Source: Deltaproteobacteria bacterium | Lineage (GTDB): Bacteria > Desulfobacterota > Binatia > UBA9968 | DNA length: 33,445 bases | Direction: 5' to 3' | Assembly (NCBI GenBank): GCA_016193465.1 | Contig: JACPSE010000067.1 | Location: forward strand, 1-33,445 | Shown: positions 1 through 8,166 of the stretch, piece by piece | Position numbering within the stretch: the first letter of the stretch is position 1 | Layout: the number at the start of each line of letters is the position of its first letter | The notes under the pieces: generated by a model | Told to the model about the DNA's origin: nothing | Database searches by the model: none | What the model saw: only the letters and a program-made list of their open reading frames with translations | Position numbers and translations under genes: made by a program

Positions 1-1
1 G

Positions 2-184
2 AAGCGTGCCAAGGGGGACATAACGAAGTCTCGGGCGCTGATCATTGCCTGTCGTCCATACAAGTGGATAAAGGAGTTTGCGCCGGTGGTGGGTGCGAGC
101 AAGGATTTGCGTCAGAGGACTTTAGAGAAGTGGAGCCATCTGTTTAAAGCCGACACTCATAAAGGCCGAAATAATATCCGTTAA
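2..184 (+). CDS. UbiD-family decarboxylase-like protein, C-terminal end (partial)
   Basis: An open frame enters from the left edge and stops with TAA at 182-184, giving about 60 residues. The segment reading ALIIACRPYKW followed by EFAPVV resembles the ends of UbiD/aryl decarboxylases, which carry an 'IDATRP' motif followed by an F-P-x-V segment. UbiD enzymes are prenylated-FMN-dependent and reversibly decarboxylate aromatic or unsaturated acids. The Asp of the usual 'DATRP' is absent here (IACRP). Only the tail is visible, so catalytic residues cannot be checked. A PhtD-like gene follows on the same strand after 75 bases, which would suit an aromatic-acid locus. Identification rests on a short motif and is tentative; the codon pattern and clean stop make a real gene end likely. 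Confidence 0.5.
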   Translation, partial: KRAKGDITKSRALIIACRPYKWIKEFAPVVGASKDLRQRTLEKWSHLFKADTHKGRNNIR

Positions 185-259
185 GACTTTGGCTCCCGCT
201 GGGGAAAAAACAGCGGTGATTGAGTATCTGGAGGCTAGCAGAAAGGAAAGGGAACAACA

Positions 260-1264
260 ATGCCGGAACTTGAGCTTTCTTTTGCTACAGGTCAATACGA
301 CCGGGTGGAACCTTTAATTGCAGGCGAGGTTAAGCCTCAGGGCATTACGCTGCACTTTTCTCCCGTGGCCGGCCCGGACATCTTCTACCGGCAATTGAAG
401 TTTAGTCAGTTCGATGTCTCCGAGATGTCCTTCTCCTCCTTTCTGATGGCTCGAGCCAGAGGCTGGGGATACCAGGCCCTTCCTGTGTTTAACCACCGGA
501 TGTTTGAGTATACGAGGCTCCTCATTCGCAAGGATAGCGGCATAGAGAGACCCGAGGATCTGAAGGGAAAGAGGATTGGGACGGGCGATTACCAGCAAAC
601 GGCTGCCCTTTGGCTCCGCGGCCAACTACAGCACGAGTTCGGGGTTAAGCCTACAGATATGGAGTGGTTTATGGGGCGCTCGCCTAGATACAGCCACATG
701 GGCGCGGTGGGCGGATTCAAACTGCAACCTGGGCTGAAGCTGAGTCATGCCACTAAGGATCTTGGCACGATGCTTCTCAACGGTGAGTTGGAGGCTGCCC
801 ATTACCAATTCGGCGCTGCTATTGACCGGGCCACAGCGGATCTAACCCATCACCCTAGTGTGCGCTACCTTTTCCCGGATCGCATGACAGAGGCTATTCG
901 GTATTACAAGAAAAACGGTTTTTTTCCTGCCCATCACCTAACAGTGGTGCGGGAAAGCATTCTCAAGAAGCACCCCTGGGTTGCCATTAGCCTGTATGAG
1001 GCTTTTGAAAAGGCCAAAGCCTTGGCTATTGAGAAGCTTCGGCAGGCTAACAGGCTGTCGCTGATTCTGTTTGCCGACCAGTGGCTCAAGGCGCAGAGAG
1101 AAGTCTTCGGCGATGATCCCTACAGGTACGGTCTGAAGGCGAACGCGAAGATGGTGGATACGTTGCAGACCTATTCGGTAGAGCAAGGACTCACTGAGCG
1201 CAAGCTACCCTTAGAAGAGCTTTTTGCCGAGGAGATTCTCATCGCTGAAGACAAGGCATCGTGA
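260..1264 (+). CDS. PhtD-like (4,5-dihydroxyphthalate decarboxylase-type) SBP-fold protein, copy 1
   Basis: The 334-residue product begins MPELELSFATGQYDRVEPL and has no signal peptide. It matches the group commonly annotated as 4,5-dihydroxyphthalate decarboxylase or periplasmic-binding-like: an N-terminal 'DR..PL..G.V.P.G' strand-turn, then 'DVSEMSFSSF', 'RPEDLKGKRIG', and 'DPYRYGLKANAKMV' near the end. The fold is that of a type II solute-binding protein, so it is either a cytoplasmic enzyme or ligand binder, or an SBP secreted in another way. The ATG at 260 is preceded by a purine-rich SD (AAAGGAAAGGG). It is followed 156 bases later by SBP A on the same strand. A second, diverged PhtD-like gene (19645-20667) is likewise followed by an SBP of the same subgroup, so the pairing is repeated. 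Function beyond the fold is not proven. Confidence 0.8.
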   Translation: MPELELSFATGQYDRVEPLIAGEVKPQGITLHFSPVAGPDIFYRQLKFSQFDVSEMSFSSFLMARARGWGYQALPVFNHRMFEYTRLLIRKDSGIERPEDLKGKRIGTGDYQQTAALWLRGQLQHEFGVKPTDMEWFMGRSPRYSHMGAVGGFKLQPGLKLSHATKDLGTMLLNGELEAAHYQFGAAIDRATADLTHHPSVRYLFPDRMTEAIRYYKKNGFFPAHHLTVVRESILKKHPWVAISLYEAFEKAKALAIEKLRQANRLSLILFADQWLKAQREVFGDDPYRYGLKANAKMVDTLQTYSVEQGLTERKLPLEELFAEEILIAEDKAS

Positions 1265-1420
1265 GCTGCCGGCGCCGGACCAACCAAGCAACACTCATAG
1301 CGGGGGCGAACGTAGCGACGGCCAGGAAGGGTCGCACTCTCGAGCCGCGGTTTGAGACATAACGGATTGACCTCTGTAGTGGTTACGGATGCGTCCGCGT
1401 CAGAGACGAGGAGGTACACA

Positions 1421-2545
1421 ATGAAGCGTGCTTTTTCCACGTCAGCCCTGATAATCGCGTTCGGCTTATTCATTGGAAATATCTCCTTTGCTGCCTCGCC
1501 GAGCCCGGCGTTGCTGCAAGCGAAAAAGGAGGCTGAGGCGAAAGGGTACGTGTATCTCACGGACCGCGACGAGATCATCTCCAGGGCCAAGAAGGAGGGA
1601 AGACTTCGCGTTCTCACAAGCGTGGAGCCCGCGACCCTCAAGGCATCCAGCGCCGTGTTCACGAAGAAATACCCGTTTATCAGCCTGGACGTTCAACACT
1701 TCACCGGCACGGAAGCCGCGCAGCGAATTCTCCTCGAGGTCCAAAGCGGCGCCGCTCGGGACTCGGATATCATTTCACCCTTCCCTGACTTTCTCAAGGA
1801 GTACATCCCTCATTTCTTGAAGATCGATATTCTGGGAATGGCCGGGCAGGGCGTGCTGCAGATTCCTCTTCAGATGATAGATTCCATAAACCGCAACCTT
1901 GCCGCCTTCCACAGCCGTTTTCAGGTCACTGCCTATAACAAGAATCTGGTTCCCGCAAACCAGCTTCCGAAGCTTTGGGAGGATCTTCTCAGGCCTGAGT
2001 TCAAGGGCAGGAAGTTTGCCGTGGACATCCGTCCGACGGAGATCGCAGCGCTGGTTCCTGCCTGGGGTTTGGAGAAGACGCTTGACTTTGCCCGGAAGGT
2101 GGCAGCCCAGCAGCCCATCTGGGTTCGGGGCGCGAGCAGGACGTTGCCCGTTATTGTGGCTGGGGAGGTGCCGATGATGGTCGGGCCAAACTTCCAGACC
2201 GTGAAACGGGCTCAGGCAAAAGACCAAGCTGGCATCTTGCAATATGTTATCCTCGAGCCTGTCCCCGTAAGGTTAGCCGAGCCGCTGGGGATTGTGGCTA
2301 CTTCCCAGCATCCCCATGCGGCGCTTTTATACCTTGAATGGATGGCGGGTCCTGAAGCGCAGAGGATCGCGGATGAATATGAGCCTTTGGGTTCTTCGGT
2401 TTACGTGCGCGGCGGCGCGGTGGAGCAGGAGCTCAGGGGCAAGAAGCTCACGGTAGTACGATGGGAAGACTATCAGCATATAGGGCAGTGGCAGTCCAAG
2501 ATCGTTGAGGCGTTTGGTTTTCCCAAGGCGGACGTGGCGAGATAG
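1421..2545 (+). CDS. ABC transporter substrate-binding protein, paralog A
   Basis: A secreted type II SBP of 374 residues. The start is ATG 1421, preceded by GAGGAGGT; an upstream in-frame extension to 1352 lacks a site. The signal peptide is about residues 1-24 (cleavage SFA|ASP). Family landmarks in order: EAEAKG (37-42), RAKKEGRLRVL (55-65), FTGTEAAQR (94-102), ILGM (137-140), TAYNKNL (170-176), WEDLLRPEFKG (186-196), DIRPTEIAALVPAWGLEKT (202-220), QQPIWVRG (230-237), GPNFQT (255-260), EWMAGPEAQRIADE (306-319), SSVYVRGG (325-332) and C-terminal EAFGFPKA (363-370). It should deliver a small anionic or organic ligand to an ABC permease, but none is encoded nearby. Oddities: the usual W in 'DWD' is S (DSD, about 114-116), and the pocket-region His found in most paralogs is Gln. 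It shares 41-base identical blocks with paralog J. Confidence 0.88.
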   Translation: MKRAFSTSALIIAFGLFIGNISFAASPSPALLQAKKEAEAKGYVYLTDRDEIISRAKKEGRLRVLTSVEPATLKASSAVFTKKYPFISLDVQHFTGTEAAQRILLEVQSGAARDSDIISPFPDFLKEYIPHFLKIDILGMAGQGVLQIPLQMIDSINRNLAAFHSRFQVTAYNKNLVPANQLPKLWEDLLRPEFKGRKFAVDIRPTEIAALVPAWGLEKTLDFARKVAAQQPIWVRGASRTLPVIVAGEVPMMVGPNFQTVKRAQAKDQAGILQYVILEPVPVRLAEPLGIVATSQHPHAALLYLEWMAGPEAQRIADEYEPLGSSVYVRGGAVEQELRGKKLTVVRWEDYQHIGQWQSKIVEAFGFPKADVAR

Positions 2546-2691
2546 CGGTACCGCGTAGCATGAAGAGGCAATCTACGAATATCATTTCTTCAAAGCTGAA
2601 GGCGAGGCGTCCTAAGCTCTGCCGAGAATTCTGTGGACCGCTCTAAAGGGACCACGGTTCATAACTCGCTCGTTACTGAAGATTCCATTTT

Positions 2692-3828
2692 CTAGCGGTT
2701 CGGCCTGGCATCCTCCGCCTTGGGAAAACCAAATGCCTCCACAATTTTTCCCATCCACTCAGGTGAGTTCGCAAAGTGATCCCAGTCAAGCACCGATAGT
2801 TTCTTTCCGCTGATCAGATTCGCCACCGAAGAGCCGCGGGAGTAAAGGGAAGATTTCAACGGCTCATGCTTGTCAATGACCTCTTGCCCCTCGGGACTGC
2901 CTTCAAACTCTAACCAGAGAAGAGCGGCGTAAGGGTTACGGGCGTTGTTGATGATCCCTTCGGTAGCTGACACTCGAACCGGCACAGGCTCAACCAGCTT
3001 CATCTGGAGATTCCCCTTGGGGTTCTTTTTCACGGCTCTCATGGTGGAATGATAGTTGACCCCGGCGAAGAGAGGATACTCACCCGCGGCCATGGACGTA
3101 AGCCCGCGCGTCTGGCCGGAAACCCAGATCGGCTCCTGGGCGGCTAATTTCCGACAAAAGTTGAGAACCCAGTCGGAGCCCATTAGCGGCATCAAGCCTC
3201 GAAGTCCAAGTGGACGGACGTCCGCGACGAATTTTTTTCCCTTGAACTCCGGCTTGAGAAAGTCTTCCCATTGACCAGGAACTTTCTCGGACGAAATGAG
3301 GATTCTATTATAAGCAACTACTGTGACTGAGCTCGTCAACGCAACAACGGTTCGATTGCGGGGATCGACCATCCCAACCGGGATATTGAGAATTCCTTGC
3401 TGTGCCATCCCCAGAAGATCGAACTTTCTCAGGTAGGGAGGGAATTCATTATAGAAGTCCGACGTGACGTGGATGACGTCCCAGTCTCTTACGGCGTTTG
3501 CTTTCACCTCCATGACAAAGCGCTGGCCGGCATCGGTTCCCGTGATTTCCTCGACATAGACATCAATGAAAGGATACCTTTTGACGAACGCTTCGCGCAT
3601 CGACTTCATGGAGTCCAATCCACTCAGGACGCGGAGCTTACCTTCCTTTTTGGCCTCAGCTATGATCTCGTTGTGACTGGTGAGAAAGATATACCCTTTA
3701 GCCTCAGCCTCCCTCTTAGCCTTCAGCAGCTCAGGATTGGCCGCTGCCCCGTGTAGAGTAGAACTCGTCCCCCAGAACCAGACAAGAAGAACCGCTGCAG
3801 CCCTCTTAACAAGGAAAGCAACCTTCAT
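2692..3828 (-). CDS. ABC transporter substrate-binding protein, paralog B
   Basis: A 378-residue SBP. ATG 3828 has GGAGGGAG upstream on the minus strand; a six-codon extension to 3846 would run through that SD and is rejected. The signal peptide is about 1-29 (hydrophobic AVLLVWFWG, cleavage near GAA). It shares EAEAKG (40-45), EAKKEGKLRVL (58-68), ITGTDAGQR, DLLGM, VAYN, WEDFLKPEFKG (187-197) and the terminal EAFGFPKAE. The middle differs from subgroup A: after DVRP it reads LGLRGLMPLMGSDW rather than the TEIAALVPAWG block, and the pocket segment is GVNYHST (Y259-H260). It has the 'SPEGQ..DKHEPLKSS' tail typical of B, F and L. It is convergent with paralog A, and its SD region abuts a transposase fragment at 3846. 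Ligand unknown. Confidence 0.87.
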   Translation of the reverse strand: MKVAFLVKRAAAVLLVWFWGTSSTLHGAAANPELLKAKREAEAKGYIFLTSHNEIIAEAKKEGKLRVLSGLDSMKSMREAFVKRYPFIDVYVEEITGTDAGQRFVMEVKANAVRDWDVIHVTSDFYNEFPPYLRKFDLLGMAQQGILNIPVGMVDPRNRTVVALTSSVTVVAYNRILISSEKVPGQWEDFLKPEFKGKKFVADVRPLGLRGLMPLMGSDWVLNFCRKLAAQEPIWVSGQTRGLTSMAAGEYPLFAGVNYHSTMRAVKKNPKGNLQMKLVEPVPVRVSATEGIINNARNPYAALLWLEFEGSPEGQEVIDKHEPLKSSLYSRGSSVANLISGKKLSVLDWDHFANSPEWMGKIVEAFGFPKAEDARPNR

Positions 3829-3845
3829 ATCTCTCCCTCCTATCA

Positions 3846-3926
3846 CACTTAGGTCTATGGGAGGAGTCCCGGGTCCCGCCGGACACAGGCCCTGCAGGAA
3901 AAGAGATCGTCTTGGACCCCTCCTAA
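3846..3926 (+). pseudogene. Transposase C-terminal fragment (putative-transposase/IS91-like type), remnant 1
   Basis: From 3846 a frame reads HLGLWEESRVPPDT and on to a TAA at 3924-3926. 'HLGLW' followed by an acidic and Pro-rich tail is the hallmark C-terminus of the widespread putative-transposase family (IS91/IS801-like), usually preceded by 'IxxPExIxKIL'. That preceding part is lost here: the fragment joins directly onto the SD region of SBP B. The first 17 bases (CACTTAGGTCTATGGGA) are identical to 9121-9137 in remnant 2. It is the relic of an element, not an active gene. Confidence 0.6.
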
Positions 3927-4207
3927 TAGCCAGCTAATTTAAAAGCCTCACTACTCCAACTGGGGTTACTTGTCCAGCGGTGCCTGCAAGCCGAGATCAG
4001 ATTGCATAACACGTCATTATCGGGTACTGTCCCGCCTAAAACGGGGCTACGGGGCCAGTTCGTTTTCTCTCATGGCTGCTGGAGGCTCTCAAATACGGGC
4101 TGGAATTCTGTCGTCGGGGTAATTTTGAATTCTCGGTGGCTGAGCCTGAAAAGCGGCAATCATTTATGCTTATCCTCGGGAGGGCTTATGGGAAAGGAGG
4201 GAATGAT
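3927..4207. other. Intergenic region between divergent SBP B and the dehalogenase-like gene
   Basis: About 280 bases without a supported gene lie here, between the transposase fragment and the start of the dehalogenase-like gene. A 72-codon frame from 4002 has no recognisable protein character and no SD. A GTG in frame with the downstream gene (4136) is possible but has no ribosome site. I see no convincing -35/-10 pair, although promoters for both divergent genes would be expected in or near this stretch. Confidence 0.4.
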
Positions 4208-5497
4208 ATGCGGTTCTTAACGAAGGAAGTGGAGAGGCCAGGGGCGATTCCTGGAGAGCCAATCCCTCAAAAACCTCGGCGGAGGTTCTGGACCAGAAGA
4301 GTAGATCAGCCGACCTACGTGCGGGATATCGTTGGCTCCGTGGAGCGCTTTGACCAGAGGGACATTCTCCGCAATCGGCATCTGCTCCAGCCGGGAAGTC
4401 CCGAATACCGGGCCTACTATGCCCTGCATCCGGAGTGGGAAGAAAAAGATACCCGACTTCGCAGCCTGTATCCGTCCGAGGCCGAGTCAGAGAAAAGAAG
4501 AGCTGCCTTTGCTGAGGAGCCCCTGGCCCTGGCTTTAAGTAACTCCATTGATTATGCCCCTCCCTTTGCCCGGCCCGAGCTAGCCGACGGGCCAGTGAGT
4601 CCCTATAAAGTAGAACTGGACCCGGCGAGGGCGAACAGCGTTATCAAAGGCCTGGCCCGATGGCTCGGCGCCGACTTGGTGGGCATCTGCCGGCTCAACC
4701 CTTGGTGGATTTACAGCTATGCCGCTCGCGGCCCGGGGCGGTGGGGGAAACCCATAGAGGTGTCCCACAAATACGCCATTTCCATAGCCGTTGCCTCAGA
4801 TTGGAACTCTATCCTGGCTGGGAGGGGAGGAAAGTCTCTATGCGGCTCCTACATGACCCACCACTACGTCACGGGGCCCCTCATAGTGATCGCTTGCAGG
4901 ATAGCCGCTTTTATCCGAGCCCTGGGCTATCCGGCTACCGCCCAGACAGGAGACGGCACCCTCCTCGACCAGGCCATAGCCGTGGATGCCGGCCTGGGGG
5001 AGATGGGCCGCTCAGGGCTCATCGTCACCAAGGAGTTCGGGACCGCCGTCCACTTGCGCACCGTCACCACCGACCTCCCCGTGGCCGTGGACAAACCGGT
5101 GGACTACGGGATTCAGGACTTCTGCGCCCGATGTTTCAAGTGCGCTGAGGTCTGTCCTGTAAACGCCGTGCCTACGGGGGACAAGGAGGTGGTTCGGGGA
5201 ATAAGGATGTGGACCATAGACGCCGAGAAGTGCTTCATGCTACGCAGGGCCCACGGAAATGTGGCTTGCATGTCTTGCCTGGCCACCTGTGAGTTCACTG
5301 AGCCCCGAAACATCGTGCACCGGACGGCGGCGGAGCTGGCCGTCTGGGGTGGGGCGCCCGGCCGAAGTTTCCTGGTCTGGCTTTATGACAAGCTTTACGG
5401 GAAAGTCCCCCGTACTCACCGCTACCCCGATTGGCTGGAATTCAAGGGTCCCCCCGGCTTGCGGGAGCGAATATCCACCTTTCTCCACAAAGTCTAG
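4208..5497 (+). CDS. Reductive-dehalogenase-like corrinoid iron-sulfur protein
   Basis: The 429-residue product starts at ATG 4208 behind AAAGGAGGG (8-base spacing); a GTG at 4136 is in frame but has no SD. The C-terminal third carries two [4Fe-4S] motifs: C306-x2-C309-x2-C312-x3-C316-P (CARCFKCAEVCP) and C342-x11-C354-x2-C357-x3-C361, the layout of reductive dehalogenases (RdhA) and the related QueG family. The preceding 'HKYAISIAV' and 'ALGYPATAQTGDG' segments fit the corrinoid-binding nitroreductase-like core. There is no Tat signal with a hydrophobic stretch and no neighbouring RdhB membrane anchor, so it is probably a soluble, non-respiratory enzyme that removes halogen or reduces an aromatic or other substrate using cob(I)alamin. 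The final Cys is followed by E rather than P. It stands alone between SBPs B and C. Substrate unknown. Confidence 0.75.
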   Translation: MRFLTKEVERPGAIPGEPIPQKPRRRFWTRRVDQPTYVRDIVGSVERFDQRDILRNRHLLQPGSPEYRAYYALHPEWEEKDTRLRSLYPSEAESEKRRAAFAEEPLALALSNSIDYAPPFARPELADGPVSPYKVELDPARANSVIKGLARWLGADLVGICRLNPWWIYSYAARGPGRWGKPIEVSHKYAISIAVASDWNSILAGRGGKSLCGSYMTHHYVTGPLIVIACRIAAFIRALGYPATAQTGDGTLLDQAIAVDAGLGEMGRSGLIVTKEFGTAVHLRTVTTDLPVAVDKPVDYGIQDFCARCFKCAEVCPVNAVPTGDKEVVRGIRMWTIDAEKCFMLRRAHGNVACMSCLATCEFTEPRNIVHRTAAELAVWGGAPGRSFLVWLYDKLYGKVPRTHRYPDWLEFKGPPGLRERISTFLHKV

Positions 5498-5538
5498 CCG
5501 CGCCGGACTGTGTCAATGGGCAGCGACTTTTGGGTGAC

Positions 5539-5590
5539 CACTAACAGATGCATCGCGCACCGTGACTTTCCTCCTTGCCATCTGTTGGTG
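5539..5590. repeat. Inverted repeat between convergent genes
   Basis: CACTAACAGATG (5539-5550) pairs with CATCTGTTGGTG (5579-5590): 12 base pairs including one G-U wobble, around a 28-base spacer. It sits in the 170-base gap between the stop of the dehalogenase-like gene (5497) and the stop of SBP C (5668, opposite strand), where a bidirectional transcription end would be useful. There is no T-tract, so a classical intrinsic terminator is not supported. Confidence 0.4.
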
Positions 5591-5667
5591 TCCCGCCTCC
5601 TTCAATGCAATGGAATAAAAGGGGAGCGGCGATTTCCGATTGCATCTTTTCCATCTCTTACTGCTCA

Positions 5668-6789
5668 TTATTTGCCTGCGGCCTTCGGGAAGCCGTAAGC
5701 TTCAAACACCTTCGCCTGCCATCCACCAAAGTTTGCCTGATCCTCCCAGCTTACCACGGAAAGCTTCTTGCCCCTGAGCTCCTGCTCTACAACGCCGCCA
5801 CGGACGTAAACAGAGGAAGAGACAGGCTCGTGTTCATCTGCCAGCTTTTGTGCCTCAGGGCTGGCCATCCATTCGAACCATAGAAGCGCAGCATTAAGGT
5901 GTTGAGCAGAAGCCCGGATCGCTAACTCTAGAGCCGGCAAAATGGGAACAGGCTCCACAATGACGTATTGCAGGCTGCCAGAAACATCCTTTTCTTGAGC
6001 CCGTTTGAGAGTGTGAAAGTAAGGTCCAAGCATCATGGGAATCTCCCCGGCCATAATGGAAGTAATGACCCTGGTGCCTCCCCTCGCCCAAATGGGCTGT
6101 TGAGCCGCTACGCTGCGAGCAAAATCCAAAGTCTTTTCCATGCCCCACGCCGGCACAAGGGCGGCGACTTCCCTTGAACGGATATCAGCGGCGAACTTTC
6201 TCCCTTTGAAGTCCGGCTTAAGGAAATCTTCCCAACTCTTCGGTAGCTGGCCAGCAGATAAGAGATTCTTGTTGTAAGCAGTGATCACGAAGCGGCTGAG
6301 GGGGGCCACAATATTCCGGTTCCTGGAATCGATCATCTTTGGAGGAATAGCCAGCACCCCATGTTCTGCCATACCTAAAAGGTCAATCCTCTCAAGATAG
6401 GGTAGATAATCACCGAGGAAGTCGCGCGACAGATTAACTATGTCCCAGTCCTTGGCCCTGCCAGCCTGCAACTCTAGGATGAATCGCCGCGCCGCATCAG
6501 TGCCGGTGATCTCCTGAATATGAAGATTGATAAAGGGATATCTCCGCGTGAAGGCGGCAATTGAGGCTTTGATGTTCGGAGGCTCCATCTCGGCTAGAAC
6601 TCGGAGTTGGCCCTCCTTCTTGGCTTTGGTGACGATTTCGTCGTGGCCGGTGATAAAAATGAATCCCTTGGCCTCTGCCTCTCCTCTAGCTTTCAGCAAG
6701 TCAGGACCTGGTGCGGCAGCAAAAACAATTGAACCCACAGCCCACAGCTCGAAAATAGCAAGCAGAGCGGCCATCTTAAAAATCTTCAT
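5668..6789 (-). CDS. ABC transporter substrate-binding protein, paralog C
   Basis: A 373-residue SBP of the A/I/J/K subgroup. ATG 6789 has GAGGAGC upstream. The signal peptide is about 1-23 (AVGSIVFA|AAP). Landmarks: EAEAKG (37-42), TKAKKEGQLRVL, ITGTDAARR, LLGMAEHGVL, TAYNKNLL, WEDFLKPDFKG, LVPAWGMEKT, QQPIWARG, pocket segment GPYFHT, EWMASPEAQKLADEHEP, SSVYVRGG and terminal EAYGFPKAAGK. The first of the usual DIRPTEIAAL positions reads DIRSREVAAL. Its signal-peptide region shares a perfect 56-base block (6689-6744) with paralog E (10184-10239), although the bodies are diverged, which suggests recombination. Its 3' end closely resembles remnant D. An NMT1-like gene lies 80 bases upstream on the same strand, so the two could be co-transcribed. 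Confidence 0.88.
   Translation of the reverse strand: MKIFKMAALLAIFELWAVGSIVFAAAPGPDLLKARGEAEAKGFIFITGHDEIVTKAKKEGQLRVLAEMEPPNIKASIAAFTRRYPFINLHIQEITGTDAARRFILELQAGRAKDWDIVNLSRDFLGDYLPYLERIDLLGMAEHGVLAIPPKMIDSRNRNIVAPLSRFVITAYNKNLLSAGQLPKSWEDFLKPDFKGRKFAADIRSREVAALVPAWGMEKTLDFARSVAAQQPIWARGGTRVITSIMAGEIPMMLGPYFHTLKRAQEKDVSGSLQYVIVEPVPILPALELAIRASAQHLNAALLWFEWMASPEAQKLADEHEPVSSSVYVRGGVVEQELRGKKLSVVSWEDQANFGGWQAKVFEAYGFPKAAGK
6689..6744. repeat. 56-base block identical to 10184-10239 (SBP C and SBP E 5' regions)
   Basis: These 56 bases cover the end of the signal peptide and the first mature residues of SBP C. They are identical, third codon positions included, to 10184-10239 in SBP E, while flanking sequence and most of the two genes differ clearly. 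A recent gene conversion or unequal crossover is the simplest explanation. Confidence 0.85.
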
Positions 6790-6869
6790 TCTGCTCCTCT
6801 GTTTCTGAGCTTCTACGTAACTCGTTTTACTTTCCCCTGTCGGCCTGAGGTTTGTTCCTATGCCTATCT

Positions 6870-7832
6870 TTAAGAGCCCTTATAGAGCTCATCGATAAAG
6901 CCTGAATCGTCGATCTCCCTGAGCCAGTGGGTGTCCCAAACCGAAAGAGGATTTAGATCTTTAAGATCGGGAATATCCGGATAAGCACGTATCGCTTCCT
7001 CGAAGGTATGGTAGATAGCCAACGCGGATGGATAGGGCTTGCTCTCGAGCAGTTGGATCTGCCTTTCGAGAGTGTAGCGAAAATATCTATTGTCTTGTTT
7101 CGCTTTCTCATCAGCTCGGTCCTTAGTCATGATCAATATCGATTCCTCGGGGTGCGCCTTGACAAACCATATCCCATAGATCACGGCCTTTATGAGCTTC
7201 TCAACCGCATCAGGGTTGGTCCTGGTAAAATCTCCGGTAAGGGTCAAGGTTCCTCCCATAATGTTGGGAAAGTAACGGGACTCTTCCAGGATGACAAAAC
7301 CGGCTTCCTGGGCCTTGAGATCATAGGGGGGTCTTATATATGCCGCATCGATCTCCCCACGAGTGAGTCGATCAAGCATCTCCTGATTTACCTCGGCTCG
7401 CGCTGCATGCTTGACGAATTCGACCTCTCCCTCATCTACCTTGATTCCTTCCAACGTTAGCATACGCCATAGAGTAAGCCTGGGATGGGTCCCAAGGACC
7501 GCAATGCGTTTCCCCTTTAGCTCTTGAATCGATTGAATTGGGGGTTTTGCGCAAATGACAAGGGAGCATCCATTGGAGATACTCGCGACGCATGAGTACC
7601 TGATGCCATCTTTCTTGGCGCGAGCCGCATACGGGGTGAAGTGATGGCCGAAAATCAGGTTCGCCTTGCCAGCCTTCACATGCTGATCGACTTCGTCGAG
7701 ATCCACTTCGCCGGAAGGAACGTATCGAGCCTCCAAATCAAGGCCGAATTTAGACCAAATCTCTTTTTCTTTCATAATGGTAAGCAACACGTCATTGGTT
7801 TTGGACCGCTGATAAGCAACAATTTTCTCCAT
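6870..7832 (-). CDS. NMT1/SsuA-like substrate-binding-fold protein
   Basis: The 320-residue protein begins MEKIVAYQRSKTND and has no signal peptide. ATG 7832 has an AGGAGGGAGG SD. The sequence follows the NMT1/THI5/SsuA pattern: an N-terminal beta strand then 'GLDLEARYVPSGEVD', 'GKANLIFGHH', 'IQELKGKRIAVLGTHPR' (the typical 'dLkGKkIav' turn), 'GEIDAAYIRPPYD', and 'NPDAVEKLIKAVIYGIWFVKAHPE' split over a helix. Such proteins bind aliphatic sulfonates, nitrate/taurine-like or pyrimidine-like ligands, and this one may equally be a cytoplasmic binder. It lies upstream of SBP C and downstream of remnant D on the same strand, with no permease or ATPase partner. Its fold assignment is firm; the ligand is unknown. 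Confidence 0.78.
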   Translation of the reverse strand: MEKIVAYQRSKTNDVLLTIMKEKEIWSKFGLDLEARYVPSGEVDLDEVDQHVKAGKANLIFGHHFTPYAARAKKDGIRYSCVASISNGCSLVICAKPPIQSIQELKGKRIAVLGTHPRLTLWRMLTLEGIKVDEGEVEFVKHAARAEVNQEMLDRLTRGEIDAAYIRPPYDLKAQEAGFVILEESRYFPNIMGGTLTLTGDFTRTNPDAVEKLIKAVIYGIWFVKAHPEESILIMTKDRADEKAKQDNRYFRYTLERQIQLLESKPYPSALAIYHTFEEAIRAYPDIPDLKDLNPLSVWDTHWLREIDDSGFIDELYKGS

Positions 7833-7880
7833 TGTCCTCCCTCCTAATTTTTCCCGAGCCGGTCCTGATTACTTCGATCA

Positions 7881-8150
7881 TTATTTGCCTGCGGCCTTAG
7901 GGAAGCCATAGGCCTCTACTATCTTCGCCTGCCACTTCTCCATGTTCTGGACATGCTCCCAGCTCACCTCAGAAAGCTTTTTGCCCCTAAGCTCCTGCTC
8001 CACGGCGTCACCACGGACGTAAACAGAGGATGCCAAAGGCTCGTGCTCCAAGAAAAGCAGCGCTGCGTAAGGGTGAGACGCCGCTCCAACTACAAATTCC
8101 GTCTCCAGAAATCGCACTGATACCGGCTCGACTGGACTTGGTGTTTCCAT
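7881..8150 (-). pseudogene. SBP remnant D (C-terminal quarter with internal deletion)
   Basis: This 89-codon frame is the C-terminal part of the SBP family: it contains PVEPVSVRF, SHPYAALLFLEHEP, SSVYVRGDAVEQELRGKK and the terminal EAYGFPKAAGK. Relative to intact paralogs about 14 residues (the WMASPEAQ..ADE helix) are missing in frame, fusing FLE directly to HEP. No signal peptide or N-terminal lobe is present. It starts only 16 bases downstream of the metallo-hydrolase stop, on the same strand. It ends almost like paralog C, so it probably derives from a C-like gene. It is non-functional as an SBP. Confidence 0.85.
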
Positions 8151-8166
8151 CGTTGCAGAACTCTTC

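Noticed and set aside
196-216. CCGCTG/CAGCGG hairpin after the UbiD-like stop
   Set aside because: Only six base pairs with a 9-base loop and no T-tract; not convincing as a terminator.
185-259. Alternative frame reading VKTLAPAGEKTAVIEYLEA between the UbiD-like end and the first PhtD-like gene
   Set aside because: It looks protein-like but matches nothing I recognise and would need a frameshift from the UbiD-like frame; left unassigned.
1352-1420. Extension of SBP A to an upstream ATG
   Set aside because: It would bury the signal peptide behind 23 polar residues; ATG 1421 has GAGGAGGT at correct spacing.
2633-2655. GTGGACC/GGACCAC imperfect hairpin between convergent SBPs A and B
   Set aside because: Seven pairs with one mismatch and no T-tract; weak.
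4136-4207. GTG start for the dehalogenase-like gene
   Set aside because: No ribosome site; ATG 4208 has AAAGGAGGG eight bases upstream.
4277-4297. Tat-like RRRFW motif in the dehalogenase-like protein
   Set aside because: No hydrophobic stretch follows and the residues after it are charged, so it cannot be a Tat signal peptide.
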